From JBFKAV01 sp041621405 (GTDB lineage Bacteria > Pseudomonadota > Alphaproteobacteria > Rhodobacterales > Rhodobacteraceae), in assembly GCA_041621405.1 (NCBI GenBank), contig JBFKAV010000013.1, positions 1 to 39,893 on the forward strand: a stretch of 39,893 bases of DNA, given 5' to 3'. Below are positions 25,486 to 33,939 of the stretch, piece after piece. Numbering within the stretch: position 1 is the stretch's first letter; each line of letters opens with the position of its first letter. Both the position numbers and the translations under genes were made by a program. Below the pieces are notes generated by a model. It had not been told where the DNA came from and searched no databases. It saw only the letters and a program-made list of their open reading frames with translations.

Positions 25486-26217
25486 ATGGCCGCCGACGAC
25501 ATTCCGCCGCCGCGTGCGCCCCTCCATGTGGCGATCATCATGGACGGTAACGGCCGCTGGGCCACCCAGCGCGGCTGGCCGCGTCTTGTCGGCCACCGCC
25601 GTGGCGCCGAGCGGGTCAAGCAGATCGTCGCTGCCTGCCCGTCGCTCGGGATCACGCATCTGACGCTCTTCGCCTTCTCCACCGAGAACTGGAAGCGCTC
25701 CACCGAGGAGGTGATCGGCCTGATGACGATCTTCTCCACCTACATCCGCGCCGAGGCCAAGCGGCTCTCGGCCGAGGGGGTGCGGTTGAACTTCATCGGC
25801 GAGCGCACCCGGCTCGACCACAAGCTGCAGCGACTGATGGGCTGGATCGAGGCGAAGACGGAGAGAAACACGCGGCTGCACATGACGGTGGCGATCAACT
25901 ACGGCGGACGCGACGAGATCCTGCGCGCCGCCAAGGCTCTCGCGGCCCGCGCCGCCAAGGGTGAATTCTCACCGGTGAGGATGGACGAGGCCGATTTCGC
26001 GGCCGAGCTCGACACCGGCGGCCTGCCCGACCCCGACCTCGTGATCCGCACCTCCGGCGAAAGCCGGATCTCGAATTTCCTGCTCTGGCAGTCGGCCTAT
26101 TCCGAGTACGAGTTCACGCCGACGCTCTGGCCCGACTTCACGCCCGAGGAGCTGGAACAGATTCTCGACAGGTTCGGCGCCCGCGAGCGCCGCTTCGGCG
26201 GCGTACTGACGGCATGA
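25486..26217 (+). CDS. uppS: Undecaprenyl diphosphate synthase (cis-prenyltransferase)
   Basis: A 243-residue protein with the catalytic-loop motif IIMDGNGRWA (Asp20 is the conserved aspartate), LTLFAFSTENWKR, and the C-terminal DLVIRTSGESRISNFLLWQ. It condenses isopentenyl diphosphate onto farnesyl diphosphate to make the C55 carrier for peptidoglycan and polysaccharides. The ATG at 25486 is preceded by GGGGAGGG; a TTG five codons upstream is less likely. Its stop overlaps the cdsA start in ATGA. Confidence 0.96.
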   Translation: MAADDIPPPRAPLHVAIIMDGNGRWATQRGWPRLVGHRRGAERVKQIVAACPSLGITHLTLFAFSTENWKRSTEEVIGLMTIFSTYIRAEAKRLSAEGVRLNFIGERTRLDHKLQRLMGWIEAKTERNTRLHMTVAINYGGRDEILRAAKALAARAAKGEFSPVRMDEADFAAELDTGGLPDPDLVIRTSGESRISNFLLWQSAYSEYEFTPTLWPDFTPEELEQILDRFGARERRFGGVLTA

Positions 26218-27005
26218 CCAAGGGCGGCAAATGGGCCGATCTGGGCCCGCGCCTCGCCTCGGGCTTCGTACTAGCCGCCATCGGGCTTCTGGCGGTCTGG
26301 GCAGGCGGCATTTGGTTCGCGATGTTGGCCGTCGCCGCAGCCACGATCATGATCTGGGAACTTGCGCGGATGCAGGCGCCCGACGACCGCGACGGACCGC
26401 TCGTACTCGCAGCGGCGGCGTTCTTCGTGCTGCTCCTGGCGCTGCAGATCGCGCCGCCGGTCGCGTTGCTGCCCCTGGTGGTGCCGGGGGTGGCGGCGCT
26501 GCTGCTGCGTCGGCCTGACGCGCTGATCTTCGCGGCCTACGGAACGGCGGTGCTCCTGGCCTGCTATGGCCTGATCCGGTTTCGCGGCGACTACGGGATG
26601 CTCTGGCTTGCCTGGCTGGTGGCGGTCGTGGTTGTTGCCGACATTTCGGCCTACTTCGCCGGCCGGATCATCGGCGGCCCGAAGTTCTGGCCGCGGGTCA
26701 GCCCGAAGAAGACCTGGGCCGGGATCGTCGCCGGCTGGGTCGGCGGCGCGGCGGTCGGCTACGTGTTCCTTTCCTTCACCACGGCAGGGCGCGACCTGCC
26801 GTGGATCTCGGCGGCGCTGGCCTTCGCCTCGCAGATGGGCGATGCAGCCGAGAGCGCGATCAAGCGCCGCGCCGGCGTCAAGGACGCCTCGTCCCTGATC
26901 CCCGGCCACGGCGGGCTGCTGGACCGCTTCGACGCGCTCCTGGGCGGTGCGCTCTTCATGCTGGTCGTGTCGTTCTTCGTCGTCGTGCCCGTGGCGCGGG
27001 GTTAG
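26214..27005 (+). CDS. cdsA: Phosphatidate cytidylyltransferase (CDP-diglyceride synthase)
   Basis: A 263-residue polytopic membrane protein with seven or eight hydrophobic segments. The family signature is near the C-terminus: SAIKRRAGVKDASSLIPGHG, followed by GLLDRFD. It converts phosphatidic acid and CTP to CDP-diacylglycerol, the precursor of all phospholipids. The start overlaps the uppS stop by four bases, indicating translational coupling. Confidence 0.95.
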   Translation: MTKGGKWADLGPRLASGFVLAAIGLLAVWAGGIWFAMLAVAAATIMIWELARMQAPDDRDGPLVLAAAAFFVLLLALQIAPPVALLPLVVPGVAALLLRRPDALIFAAYGTAVLLACYGLIRFRGDYGMLWLAWLVAVVVVADISAYFAGRIIGGPKFWPRVSPKKTWAGIVAGWVGGAAVGYVFLSFTTAGRDLPWISAALAFASQMGDAAESAIKRRAGVKDASSLIPGHGGLLDRFDALLGGALFMLVVSFFVVVPVARG

Positions 27006-27009
27006 CGCG

Positions 27010-28197
27010 GTGCGGCGCGTGTCGGTCTTCGGAGCCACCGGCTCGGTCGGCGAGAACACGGTGGACCTGATGCTCAGTCAGGGCGGGCGCGAGTCCTTCG
27101 ATGTCGTCGCCCTGACCGGCGGCCGCAACGTTGCGCGCCTGGCCGCGCAGGCCAAGGCGCTCGGCGCGAGCGTCGCGGTTACCTGCCACCCGGAATGGTA
27201 CGGTGCGCTTAAGGAGGCGCTCGCCGGCTCCGGCGTCGAGGCGGCGGCGGGAGACGCGGCGCTGATCGAGGCGGCCGACCGCCCGGCCGATTGGATCATG
27301 AGCGCCATCGTCGGCGCCGCCGGCCTCGCGCCGGGATTTCGCGCGCTGCGCCACGGCACCACTTTGGCGCTCGCCAACAAGGAAAGCCTGGTGACGGCCG
27401 GGCCACTGCTCGTGGAGGAGGCGCGGCGCCACGGCGCGACGGTCCTGCCGGTCGACAGCGAGCATTCGGGCGTGTTCCAGGCGCTCGTCGGCGAGGAGAT
27501 TGCCGCCGTCGAGCGTATCGTCCTCACCGCCTCGGGCGGAGCGTTTCGCGACTGGCCGCTGGAACGGCTGGCAGCGGCGACGCCGGAGGAAGCATCGACC
27601 CACCCCAACTGGGCCATGGGCCAGCGCATCACCATCGATTCGGCCTCGATGTTCAACAAGGCGCTCGAGATGATCGAGGCGCGGGAATATTTCGGCATCG
27701 CACCCGACCGCATCGAGGTGGTGATCCACCCCGAAAGCCTCGTCCACGCGCTCGTCGGCTTCCGCGACGGCGCGCTGATGGCGCATCTCGGCCCGCCCGA
27801 CATGCGCCACGCAATCTCCTACGCGCTGAACTGGCCCGAGCGTGCCGCGCTCCCGGTGGCGCGGCTCGATCTCGCAACAATCGGGCAGCTGAATTTCGCT
27901 GCCCCCGATCCGCGCCGCTACCCGGCGCTTGGTCTGGCGCGCGAGGTCATGCGGATCGGCGGCCTCGCCGGCGCTGCCTTCAACGCGGCGAAGGAGCGCG
28001 CGCTCGACGGTTTCGTCGCCGGCGAGATCGGATTCACCGACATGGCGCGTGTGGTCGAGGCCACGCTTGCCCGGCTTTCGGTCGATCCGGGCCTTGGAAA
28101 TGCCGTTTCCGGTCTTGATACAGTACTCGATATGGACCATCTGGCCCGACAGAGGGCTGGCGAAGCGATCCGCGAAAAAGAACGCGCAAGGACCTGA
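27010..28197 (+). CDS. dxr: 1-deoxy-D-xylulose 5-phosphate reductoisomerase
   Basis: The 395-residue enzyme begins at GTG 27010, 4 bases after the cdsA stop, with the NADPH-binding FGATGSVGENT at residues 7-17. It also shows LANKESLVTAG, PVDSEHSGVFQAL and the metal/substrate region NWAMGQRITIDSASMFNKAL. It catalyses the first committed step of the MEP isoprenoid pathway, which supplies UppS and MiaA. A longer reading from 26947 would overlap cdsA with serine/cysteine/arginine-rich shadow sequence. Confidence 0.96.
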   Translation: MRRVSVFGATGSVGENTVDLMLSQGGRESFDVVALTGGRNVARLAAQAKALGASVAVTCHPEWYGALKEALAGSGVEAAAGDAALIEAADRPADWIMSAIVGAAGLAPGFRALRHGTTLALANKESLVTAGPLLVEEARRHGATVLPVDSEHSGVFQALVGEEIAAVERIVLTASGGAFRDWPLERLAAATPEEASTHPNWAMGQRITIDSASMFNKALEMIEAREYFGIAPDRIEVVIHPESLVHALVGFRDGALMAHLGPPDMRHAISYALNWPERAALPVARLDLATIGQLNFAAPDPRRYPALGLAREVMRIGGLAGAAFNAAKERALDGFVAGEIGFTDMARVVEATLARLSVDPGLGNAVSGLDTVLDMDHLARQRAGEAIREKERART

Positions 28198-28201
28198 GCA
28201 G

Positions 28202-29554
28202 TTGGACGCAATCGGACTGATCCCGGATTTCGGTAACCTCGCCTTTACGGTGCTGGCGTTCCTAGCTGCGTTGTCGATCATCGTGGCGGTGCACGAATAC
28301 GGCCACTACCTCGTCGGCCGCTGGTCGGGCATCCACGCCGAGGTGTTCTCGCTGGGCTTCGGCCCGGTGATCTTCTCCCGCGTCGACCGCCGTGGCACGC
28401 GGTGGCAAATCGCCGCGGTGCCGCTCGGCGGCTATGTCCGCTTCCTTGGCGACGGCGATGCCGCCAGCGCCTCGCAGGACGAGGGATTCCTCGAACATCT
28501 GGTGAAGGCCGAGCGCGAGAAGGAGTTGCGCCGCAGCATGTTCGGCGCCCCGCTCTGGGCACGCTCGGCCACCGTGGCTGCGGGGCCGGTCTTCAACTTC
28601 ATCCTCGCCGCGCTGGTCTTTGCCGGTGTCTTCCTCAGCCAGGGCAAGGCGATCGAGCCGCCGACGGTCGGCGAACTCGTCGCGCTCCCAGGAGGCCAAG
28701 CGGGCCTCGAGCACGGCGACACGATCCTCGCCGTCGAAGGCGTCGAAACCCCGGACTACGGCTCGTTCTACACCGCGCTGAACGAGATCGAGGCCGTGGA
28801 CAGCGTCAGCTACACGGTGCGCCGCGACGGCGCGGAGACCGAGGTCGAGGGCGTCTGGCCCTACCCGGCCATCGTCGACGTGGTTCAGCCTGGATCCGCA
28901 GCGATGGATGCGGGCCTGCAGAGCGGCGACGTGATCGTGTCGATCGACGGCGAGCCCATCGTGGCCTTCAAGCAGCTTCAGCAAATCGTGCTGGCCTCGG
29001 ATGGCCGCGAACTGGCGCTCGAGGTCTGGCGCGAGGGCGAGACGATCGACATCGGTCTCGCGCCGCGCCGAACCGACCTGCCATTGCCGGATGGGGGGTT
29101 CGAGACCCGCTGGCTCCTGGGGCTCGCCGGCGGCTTCCTCTTCCTGCCCGCCACCGAGCCGATGGGGCCCATCGAGGCGCTGGGCAACGGCTCCCGGCAG
29201 GTCTGGACGGTTGCCAGCTCCAGCCTCTCGGCGCTCTATCACATGATCACCGGCGCCATCTCGTCCTGCAATCTGCGTGGTCCAATCGGGATCGCCGAGA
29301 CCTCGGGAGAGGTCGCAAGTCAGGGCCTGATGGAGTTCATCTGGTTCATCGCCGTCCTTTCCACCGCGATCGGGCTGATGAACCTGTTCCCGATCCCGGT
29401 GCTCGACGGCGGCCACCTGGTGTTCCACGCCTGGGAGGCGACGACCGGCCGTCCGCCCTCGGAGAAGGTGCTCCGCTACCTGATGGGCGGCGGGCTTGCG
29501 CTGATCCTCACGCTGATGGTCTTCGCACTCTCAAACGACCTCTTTTGCCCCTGA
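28202..29554 (+). CDS. rseP: Site-2 zinc metalloprotease RseP
   Basis: About 450 residues from a TTG at 28202. The zinc motif HEYGH (residues 31-35) lies in the first membrane helix. The SLGFGPVIFSR and PLGGYVRFLGD segments follow, then two PDZ-like regions (the second with PGSAAMDAGLQSGDVIVSID), and finally the intramembrane NLFPIPVLDGGH motif. It performs intramembrane cleavage of anti-sigma factors and clears signal-peptide remnants. TTG is the only start that leaves HEXXH at the usual distance; AAGGA lies about 10 bases upstream, overlapping the end of dxr. Weak initiation and coupling to dxr are expected. Confidence 0.93.
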   Translation: MDAIGLIPDFGNLAFTVLAFLAALSIIVAVHEYGHYLVGRWSGIHAEVFSLGFGPVIFSRVDRRGTRWQIAAVPLGGYVRFLGDGDAASASQDEGFLEHLVKAEREKELRRSMFGAPLWARSATVAAGPVFNFILAALVFAGVFLSQGKAIEPPTVGELVALPGGQAGLEHGDTILAVEGVETPDYGSFYTALNEIEAVDSVSYTVRRDGAETEVEGVWPYPAIVDVVQPGSAAMDAGLQSGDVIVSIDGEPIVAFKQLQQIVLASDGRELALEVWREGETIDIGLAPRRTDLPLPDGGFETRWLLGLAGGFLFLPATEPMGPIEALGNGSRQVWTVASSSLSALYHMITGAISSCNLRGPIGIAETSGEVASQGLMEFIWFIAVLSTAIGLMNLFPIPVLDGGHLVFHAWEATTGRPPSEKVLRYLMGGGLALILTLMVFALSNDLFCP

Positions 29555-29586
29555 TCGCACTTGGCGACGCGCACCCGCGGGACGTT

Positions 29587-29615
29587 TTGACAAGGCGGGT
29601 CTATCCCGCTAGTCA
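29587..29615 (+). promoter_or_regulatory. Candidate promoter in the rseP-bamA spacer
   Basis: A consensus -35, TTGACA (29587-29592), with a 17-bp spacer and a weak -10, TAGTCA (29610-29615). The spacer holds an inverted repeat, GCGGG/CCCGC (29595-29599, 29605-29609). The 103-base gap is the longest in the pyrH-lpxB block, which suits an internal promoter for bamA. Confidence 0.4.
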
Positions 29616-29657
29616 GGTCCGGTGATTGCTGCTCGACTTTAGGTCACGGGGGACATC

Positions 29658-32006
29658 ATGGCGGAAGCGGCTTACGCAGGCGTGCGGCCGGCGCACGCGC
29701 GCATGGGGTTCGCCCGTTTGGTCGCGGTGATCTCACTCACGCTGTTCGGATGGCTGCTTGCCGCACCGGGCACCGCCCAGGCGCAAACCTACCGATTCGA
29801 CAGCGTTGTCATCGAAGGCACCCAGCGAATCGAGCCGGGCACGGTGCTCTCCTATGCCGAGATACCCCGGGGCCAGGCGATCACGGCGGGCGAGCTCAAC
29901 GCCGCCTACCAGCGCGTGCTGGGCTCCGGGTTGTTCGAGACGGTCGAGTTCGTCCCACAGGGCAGCCGCCTGCTGATCCGCGTCGTGGAGTTCCCCACCA
30001 TCAACGAGGTGGCCTTCGAGGGCAACCGCCGGCTCGACGACGAAGTGCTGGCGACGGTCGTGCGTTCACAGCCGCGGCGGGTCTACAGCCCCACCGTGGC
30101 CGAGCAGGACGCCGCCGCGATCACCGAGGGCTATGCCCAGGCGGGACGCTATGCCGCGACCGTCACCCCCCGGATCATCCGCCGCTCGGACAACCGGGTC
30201 GACCTGGTGTTCGAGATCGTCGAGGGCCGGGTGGTCGAGATCGAGCGCATCACCTTCGTCGGCAACCGCAACTTCTCCGACCGCCGGCTGCGCCAGGTGC
30301 TGGAGACCAAGCAGGCGGGGATCCTGCGCCAGCTCATCCAGCGCGACACCTTCGTCGCCGACCGGATCGAGTTTGACAAGCAGGTGCTGCGCGATTTCTA
30401 CCTCTCCCGCGGCTACATCGACTTCCAGGTGCTGTCGGTTACCTCCGAGATCACCCGCCGCCGCGATGCCTTCTTCATCACTTTCAACATCCGCGAGGGC
30501 CAGCAGTACCGGTTCGGGGAGCTCACCACGACCAGCGAGATCCCAGAGGCCGATCCCGAAGTGTATCAAGAGGCGATCCGCATCCGCCCGGGCGGCGTCT
30601 ATTCGCCCAGCCTGGTCGAGAACACCATAGCCCGGCTTGAAACCCTCGCGCTGCGCCAGGGTCTCGATTTCGTCCGCGTCGAGCCGCGCGTCACGCGCAA
30701 CGATCGCCAGCTGACCCTCGACATTGAGTTCGCCGTGGTCCGCGGCCCCCGGATCTTCGTCGAACGGATCGACATCGAGGGCAACGTCACTACGCTGGAC
30801 CGTGTCGTGCGCAACCAGTTCGGGACCGTCGAAGGCGATCCGTTCAACCCGCGCGAGATCCGCGAGAGCGCGGAACGTATTCGCGCGCTCGGCTTCTTTT
30901 CCAGCGCCGACGTCGAGGCGCGCGAGGGGTCTTCGCCCGAGCAGGTGATCGTCGACGTGAACGTTGAGGAGCAGCCCACGGGCTCGCTTTCGTTTGGCGC
31001 CAGCTACAGCGTCGCCTCCGGTGCCGCATTCACCATCAACTTCTCAGAGACGAATCTGCTCGGCCGGGGTCAGCGGCTCGATTTCGGCTTCAACACCGGC
31101 GAGACGAATGCCGGCGGGAGGTTCACCTTTGTCGAGCCCAACTTCCTCGGCCGCGATGTCAGCTTCCGCGCGAGCATAAGCTACAACGAAAGCGAGAATG
31201 ACTTCTCGACCTATTCGACGCGCATCGGCGGCGTGACCCTCGGCCTTGGATTTCCGACAGGCGAGAACTCGCGGCTGAACGTGCAGACCGGCATGCGCTT
31301 TGACTCGCTCTACAGTGTTGATCCGGCGTCGTCTCCGGTCCTTCTTGCCGAGGAAGCCGTCGGTGACCGCTACATGGGGTCTCTGGGGTACGAATACAGC
31401 TATGACACCCGAGTTGGCGGGCTCGACCCGAATGCCGGCGTGCTGTTGCGCTTCGGGCAGGACATCTACGGCGGCGACGCGACATACCTGAAGACGAGCG
31501 CGGTCGCGCTTGCCGAGCGGAGGGTGTTCAACGAGGAGGTGACGCTGCGGGCGAGCATCGAAGGTGGCGCGATCAGCGTGATCGATGGCGTCAGCCGGGT
31601 GACCGACCGCTACTTCGGCTCCGAGATGCGCGGGTTCGAGCCGCGTGGCATTGGCCCGAGGGACCTCGACACGCCAGGTCAGGACCCACTCGGTGGCAAC
31701 TTCTTCACCGTCGTCAAGTTCGAGGCCGAATTCCCGCTTGGCCTGCCCGAGGAATACGGAATAACCGGTGGCCTGTTCCTCGACGTGGGCTCGGTCTGGG
31801 GCCTCGACAATACCGCCGGGACCGTGGGCCCGAACCAGCCGACGGGTGTGATCGACGACGACCTGCATTGGCGCACCGCGCTCGGCTTCTCGATCTTCTG
31901 GTCCTCGCCGCTGGGGCCGCTGCGGTTCAACTTCTCGACCCCGCTGGAAAAGCTGCCCCAAGACAAGGAACAGAACTTCGATTTCACGGTCTCAACGCGG
32001 TTCTAG
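29658..32006 (+). CDS. bamA: Outer membrane protein assembly factor BamA
   Basis: A 782-residue protein with a signal peptide (hydrophobic core around residues 18-36, cleavage near AQAQ). Five POTRA domains cover roughly residues 45-440, including VEGTQRI-type, YFLSRGYIDF-type and VDVNVEEQPTGSLSFGASYS sequence. A C-terminal 16-stranded barrel ends in FNFSTPLEKLPQDKEQNFDF and a terminal TRF aromatic signature. BamA inserts barrel proteins into the outer membrane. The ATG at 29658 has GGGGGAC upstream; an internal ATG at 29700 would shorten the N-region but lacks a ribosome site. skp follows after 4 bases. Confidence 0.96.
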   Translation: MAEAAYAGVRPAHARMGFARLVAVISLTLFGWLLAAPGTAQAQTYRFDSVVIEGTQRIEPGTVLSYAEIPRGQAITAGELNAAYQRVLGSGLFETVEFVPQGSRLLIRVVEFPTINEVAFEGNRRLDDEVLATVVRSQPRRVYSPTVAEQDAAAITEGYAQAGRYAATVTPRIIRRSDNRVDLVFEIVEGRVVEIERITFVGNRNFSDRRLRQVLETKQAGILRQLIQRDTFVADRIEFDKQVLRDFYLSRGYIDFQVLSVTSEITRRRDAFFITFNIREGQQYRFGELTTTSEIPEADPEVYQEAIRIRPGGVYSPSLVENTIARLETLALRQGLDFVRVEPRVTRNDRQLTLDIEFAVVRGPRIFVERIDIEGNVTTLDRVVRNQFGTVEGDPFNPREIRESAERIRALGFFSSADVEAREGSSPEQVIVDVNVEEQPTGSLSFGASYSVASGAAFTINFSETNLLGRGQRLDFGFNTGETNAGGRFTFVEPNFLGRDVSFRASISYNESENDFSTYSTRIGGVTLGLGFPTGENSRLNVQTGMRFDSLYSVDPASSPVLLAEEAVGDRYMGSLGYEYSYDTRVGGLDPNAGVLLRFGQDIYGGDATYLKTSAVALAERRVFNEEVTLRASIEGGAISVIDGVSRVTDRYFGSEMRGFEPRGIGPRDLDTPGQDPLGGNFFTVVKFEAEFPLGLPEEYGITGGLFLDVGSVWGLDNTAGTVGPNQPTGVIDDDLHWRTALGFSIFWSSPLGPLRFNFSTPLEKLPQDKEQNFDFTVSTRF

Positions 32007-32010
32007 GTCG

Positions 32011-32595
32011 ATGCTGCGCCTCGCGCTCCCGGCGGCGCTGGCACTTGGCTTGGGGTTTGCGCCCGCAGCCGCGCAAGACCGGATGGTTGTGCCCAGCCCG
32101 GTGCTGACGATCGATCAGGAAGCCCTGTTCGAGCGCTCGGCCTTCGGTCGCCGGGCCCAGGCCGAGTTCGAAACTGCGTCTTCAGCGCTTGCCGCCGAGA
32201 ACCGCCGGATCGAGGCCGAGCTCGAGGCCGAGGAGCGCCAGCTCACAGAGGAGCGCCCGGGCATGGACCCCGCGGCGTTCCGCGAGCTCGCCGCTTCCTT
32301 CGACGCCCGCGTGGTCGAAATCCGCCGGACCCAGGACCAGAAGGCACGAGACCTCGGCCGCCTCCCCGAGGAGGCGCGTCAGGAGTTCTTCCGCGCCGCC
32401 ATCCCGACCCTGACCGAGCTGGTCCGCGAGCGCGGCGCCGTGGCGATCCTCGACAGCCGTGCGGTCATCCTCTCGGCCGAGGCCATCGACATCACCGAAG
32501 ACGCGATCCGCCGGATCGACGCCGAGCTGGGCGACGGCACCGTATCGCCAGATTTGCCCGGCGGCGGCCAGGAAGCTCCCGAAGGGCAGCCCTGA
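32011..32595 (+). CDS. skp: Periplasmic chaperone, Skp/OmpH family
   Basis: A 194-residue protein with a signal peptide (MLRLALPAALALGLGFAPAA) and the Skp-like strand VVPSPVLTIDQEALFERSAF. A long charged helical hairpin follows, ending in FFRAAIPTLTELVRERGAVA and ILDSRAVILSAEAIDIT. Skp trimers escort unfolded outer-membrane proteins to BamA, encoded immediately upstream. The C-terminus has a Pro/Gly-rich tail (SPDLPGGGQEAPEGQP) longer than in E. coli Skp. The ribosome site is weak (AGGT), so coupling to bamA is likely. Confidence 0.9.
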   Translation: MLRLALPAALALGLGFAPAAAQDRMVVPSPVLTIDQEALFERSAFGRRAQAEFETASSALAAENRRIEAELEAEERQLTEERPGMDPAAFRELAASFDARVVEIRRTQDQKARDLGRLPEEARQEFFRAAIPTLTELVRERGAVAILDSRAVILSAEAIDITEDAIRRIDAELGDGTVSPDLPGGGQEAPEGQP

Positions 32596-32661
32596 TGCCC
32601 GCGCTTGCCCTGATGCAGGGGGCTTGCTAGCAAGGCCGGGCCCAGGGACGTGAGGTGACCG

Positions 32662-33132
32662 ATGAACGACCAGACCACGACGGCCGCCCCGGCCGAGGCC
32701 GACATCAGCCTGATCCAGCGGATCATCCCGCACCGCTACCCGTTCTTGCTGATCGACAGGGTCCGCGACATCCGGGTCAACGAGGGCGCTGTCGGGATCA
32801 AGAACGTCACCTACAACGAGCCGCATTTCCAGGGTCATTTTCCGGGGGCGCCGATCATGCCGGGCGTCACCATCATCGAGGCCATGGCGCAGACTGCGGC
32901 CGTCGTGGTGGGTTTGTCGATGAACACCGTCGACAAGGAGCTGCTGACCTATTTCATGTCGATCGACAGTGCCAAGTTCCGCCGCATGGTCGTACCGGGC
33001 GACGTGCTTGAGCTGCACGTCACGGTGAAGCGCGGCGGCGGCCGGGTCTGGAAGTTCCACGGCCAGGCCAAGGTTGGTGACGCGATTGCCGCAGAGGCGG
33101 AGTTTACCGCGATGATGGACCTCAAGGGCTGA
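32662..33132 (+). CDS. fabZ: 3-hydroxyacyl-[acyl-carrier-protein] dehydratase FabZ
   Basis: A 156-residue hotdog-fold enzyme. IPHRYPFLLIDRV is at residues 22-34, the catalytic histidine is His59 in QGHFPGAPIMPG, and the catalytic glutamate is Glu73 in GVTIIEAMAQ. It dehydrates 3-hydroxyacyl-ACP in fatty acid synthesis and competes with LpxA for 3-hydroxyacyl-ACP, which explains the classic fabZ-lpxA pairing seen here with a 5-base gap. lpxD, often just upstream, is absent. Confidence 0.96.
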   Translation: MNDQTTTAAPAEADISLIQRIIPHRYPFLLIDRVRDIRVNEGAVGIKNVTYNEPHFQGHFPGAPIMPGVTIIEAMAQTAAVVVGLSMNTVDKELLTYFMSIDSAKFRRMVVPGDVLELHVTVKRGGGRVWKFHGQAKVGDAIAAEAEFTAMMDLKG

Positions 33133-33137
33133 CGCCC

Positions 33138-33935
33138 ATGGCGATCGACCCGGCCGCGCGCGTCCACCCCAAGGCCCATGTCGAGGACGGCGCCGAGATC
33201 GGCTCGGGCTGCGACATCGGCGCCTTCGCCTGCGTCGGCCCGAAGGTCCAGCTCGGGGCCAACGTCACGCTGAAGTCCCACGCGGTCGTCACCGGCGCGA
33301 CCGCGATCGGCGAGGACAGCACGGTCTTCTCCTTCGCCTGCGTCGGCGAGGTGCCACAGGATCTCAAGTACAAGGGCGAGGAGACGCGCCTCGTCGTCGG
33401 CGCCCGCTGCCGGATCCGCGAAGGCGCCACGTTGAATGCCGGCACCGGAGGCGGTGGCGGCCTCACCCAAGTGGGCGACGACTGCCTGATCATGGCCGGC
33501 GCTCACGTCGCGCACGACTGCCGGGTGGGAAACCGGGTGATCCTGGTCAACAACGCAGCTCTCGCCGGCCACTGCATCGTCGAGGACGACGTGATCGTCG
33601 GCGGCCTCTCCGGCGTCCACCAGTGGGTTCGGATCGGCCGCGGCGCCATCATCGGCGCGGTCACGATGGTCACCAACGACGTGATCCCCTACGGCCTTGT
33701 GCAGGCGCCGCGGGGCGAGCTCGATGGGCTCAACCTCGTCGGCCTGAAGCGCCGGGGTGTATCGCGCGAGGACATCACCGCGCTCCGCGCCGCCTACCAG
33801 GCGCTGGCGCAGGGGGAAGGCGCGTTTGCCGACCGGGCCCGGCGCCTCGGCGAGGCGACCACCTCGCCCTACGTCCGCGAGATCGTCGACTTCGTGCTCG
33901 GCCAGTCCGACCGATCGTTCCTGACCCCGCGCTAG
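33138..33935 (+). CDS. lpxA: UDP-N-acetylglucosamine acyltransferase
   Basis: A 265-residue left-handed beta-helix built from hexapeptide repeats (IHPKAHV-like start VHPKAHVEDGAEIGSGCDIG). The catalytic histidine region is AHVAHDCRVGNRV. The C-terminal helices contain GLKRRGVSREDITALRAAYQ. It adds the first 3-hydroxyacyl chain to UDP-GlcNAc in lipid A synthesis. The loop REGATLNAGTGGGGGLTQ has one more glycine-rich turn than the E. coli counterpart, a small variation. Confidence 0.95.
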   Translation: MAIDPAARVHPKAHVEDGAEIGSGCDIGAFACVGPKVQLGANVTLKSHAVVTGATAIGEDSTVFSFACVGEVPQDLKYKGEETRLVVGARCRIREGATLNAGTGGGGGLTQVGDDCLIMAGAHVAHDCRVGNRVILVNNAALAGHCIVEDDVIVGGLSGVHQWVRIGRGAIIGAVTMVTNDVIPYGLVQAPRGELDGLNLVGLKRRGVSREDITALRAAYQALAQGEGAFADRARRLGEATTSPYVREIVDFVLGQSDRSFLTPR

Positions 33936-33939
33936 GCCG

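Noticed and set aside
32623..32634. 12-bp perfect palindrome CTTGCTAGCAAG before fabZ.
   Set aside because: Isolated, without loop space for a good hairpin and without a second copy; could be chance.
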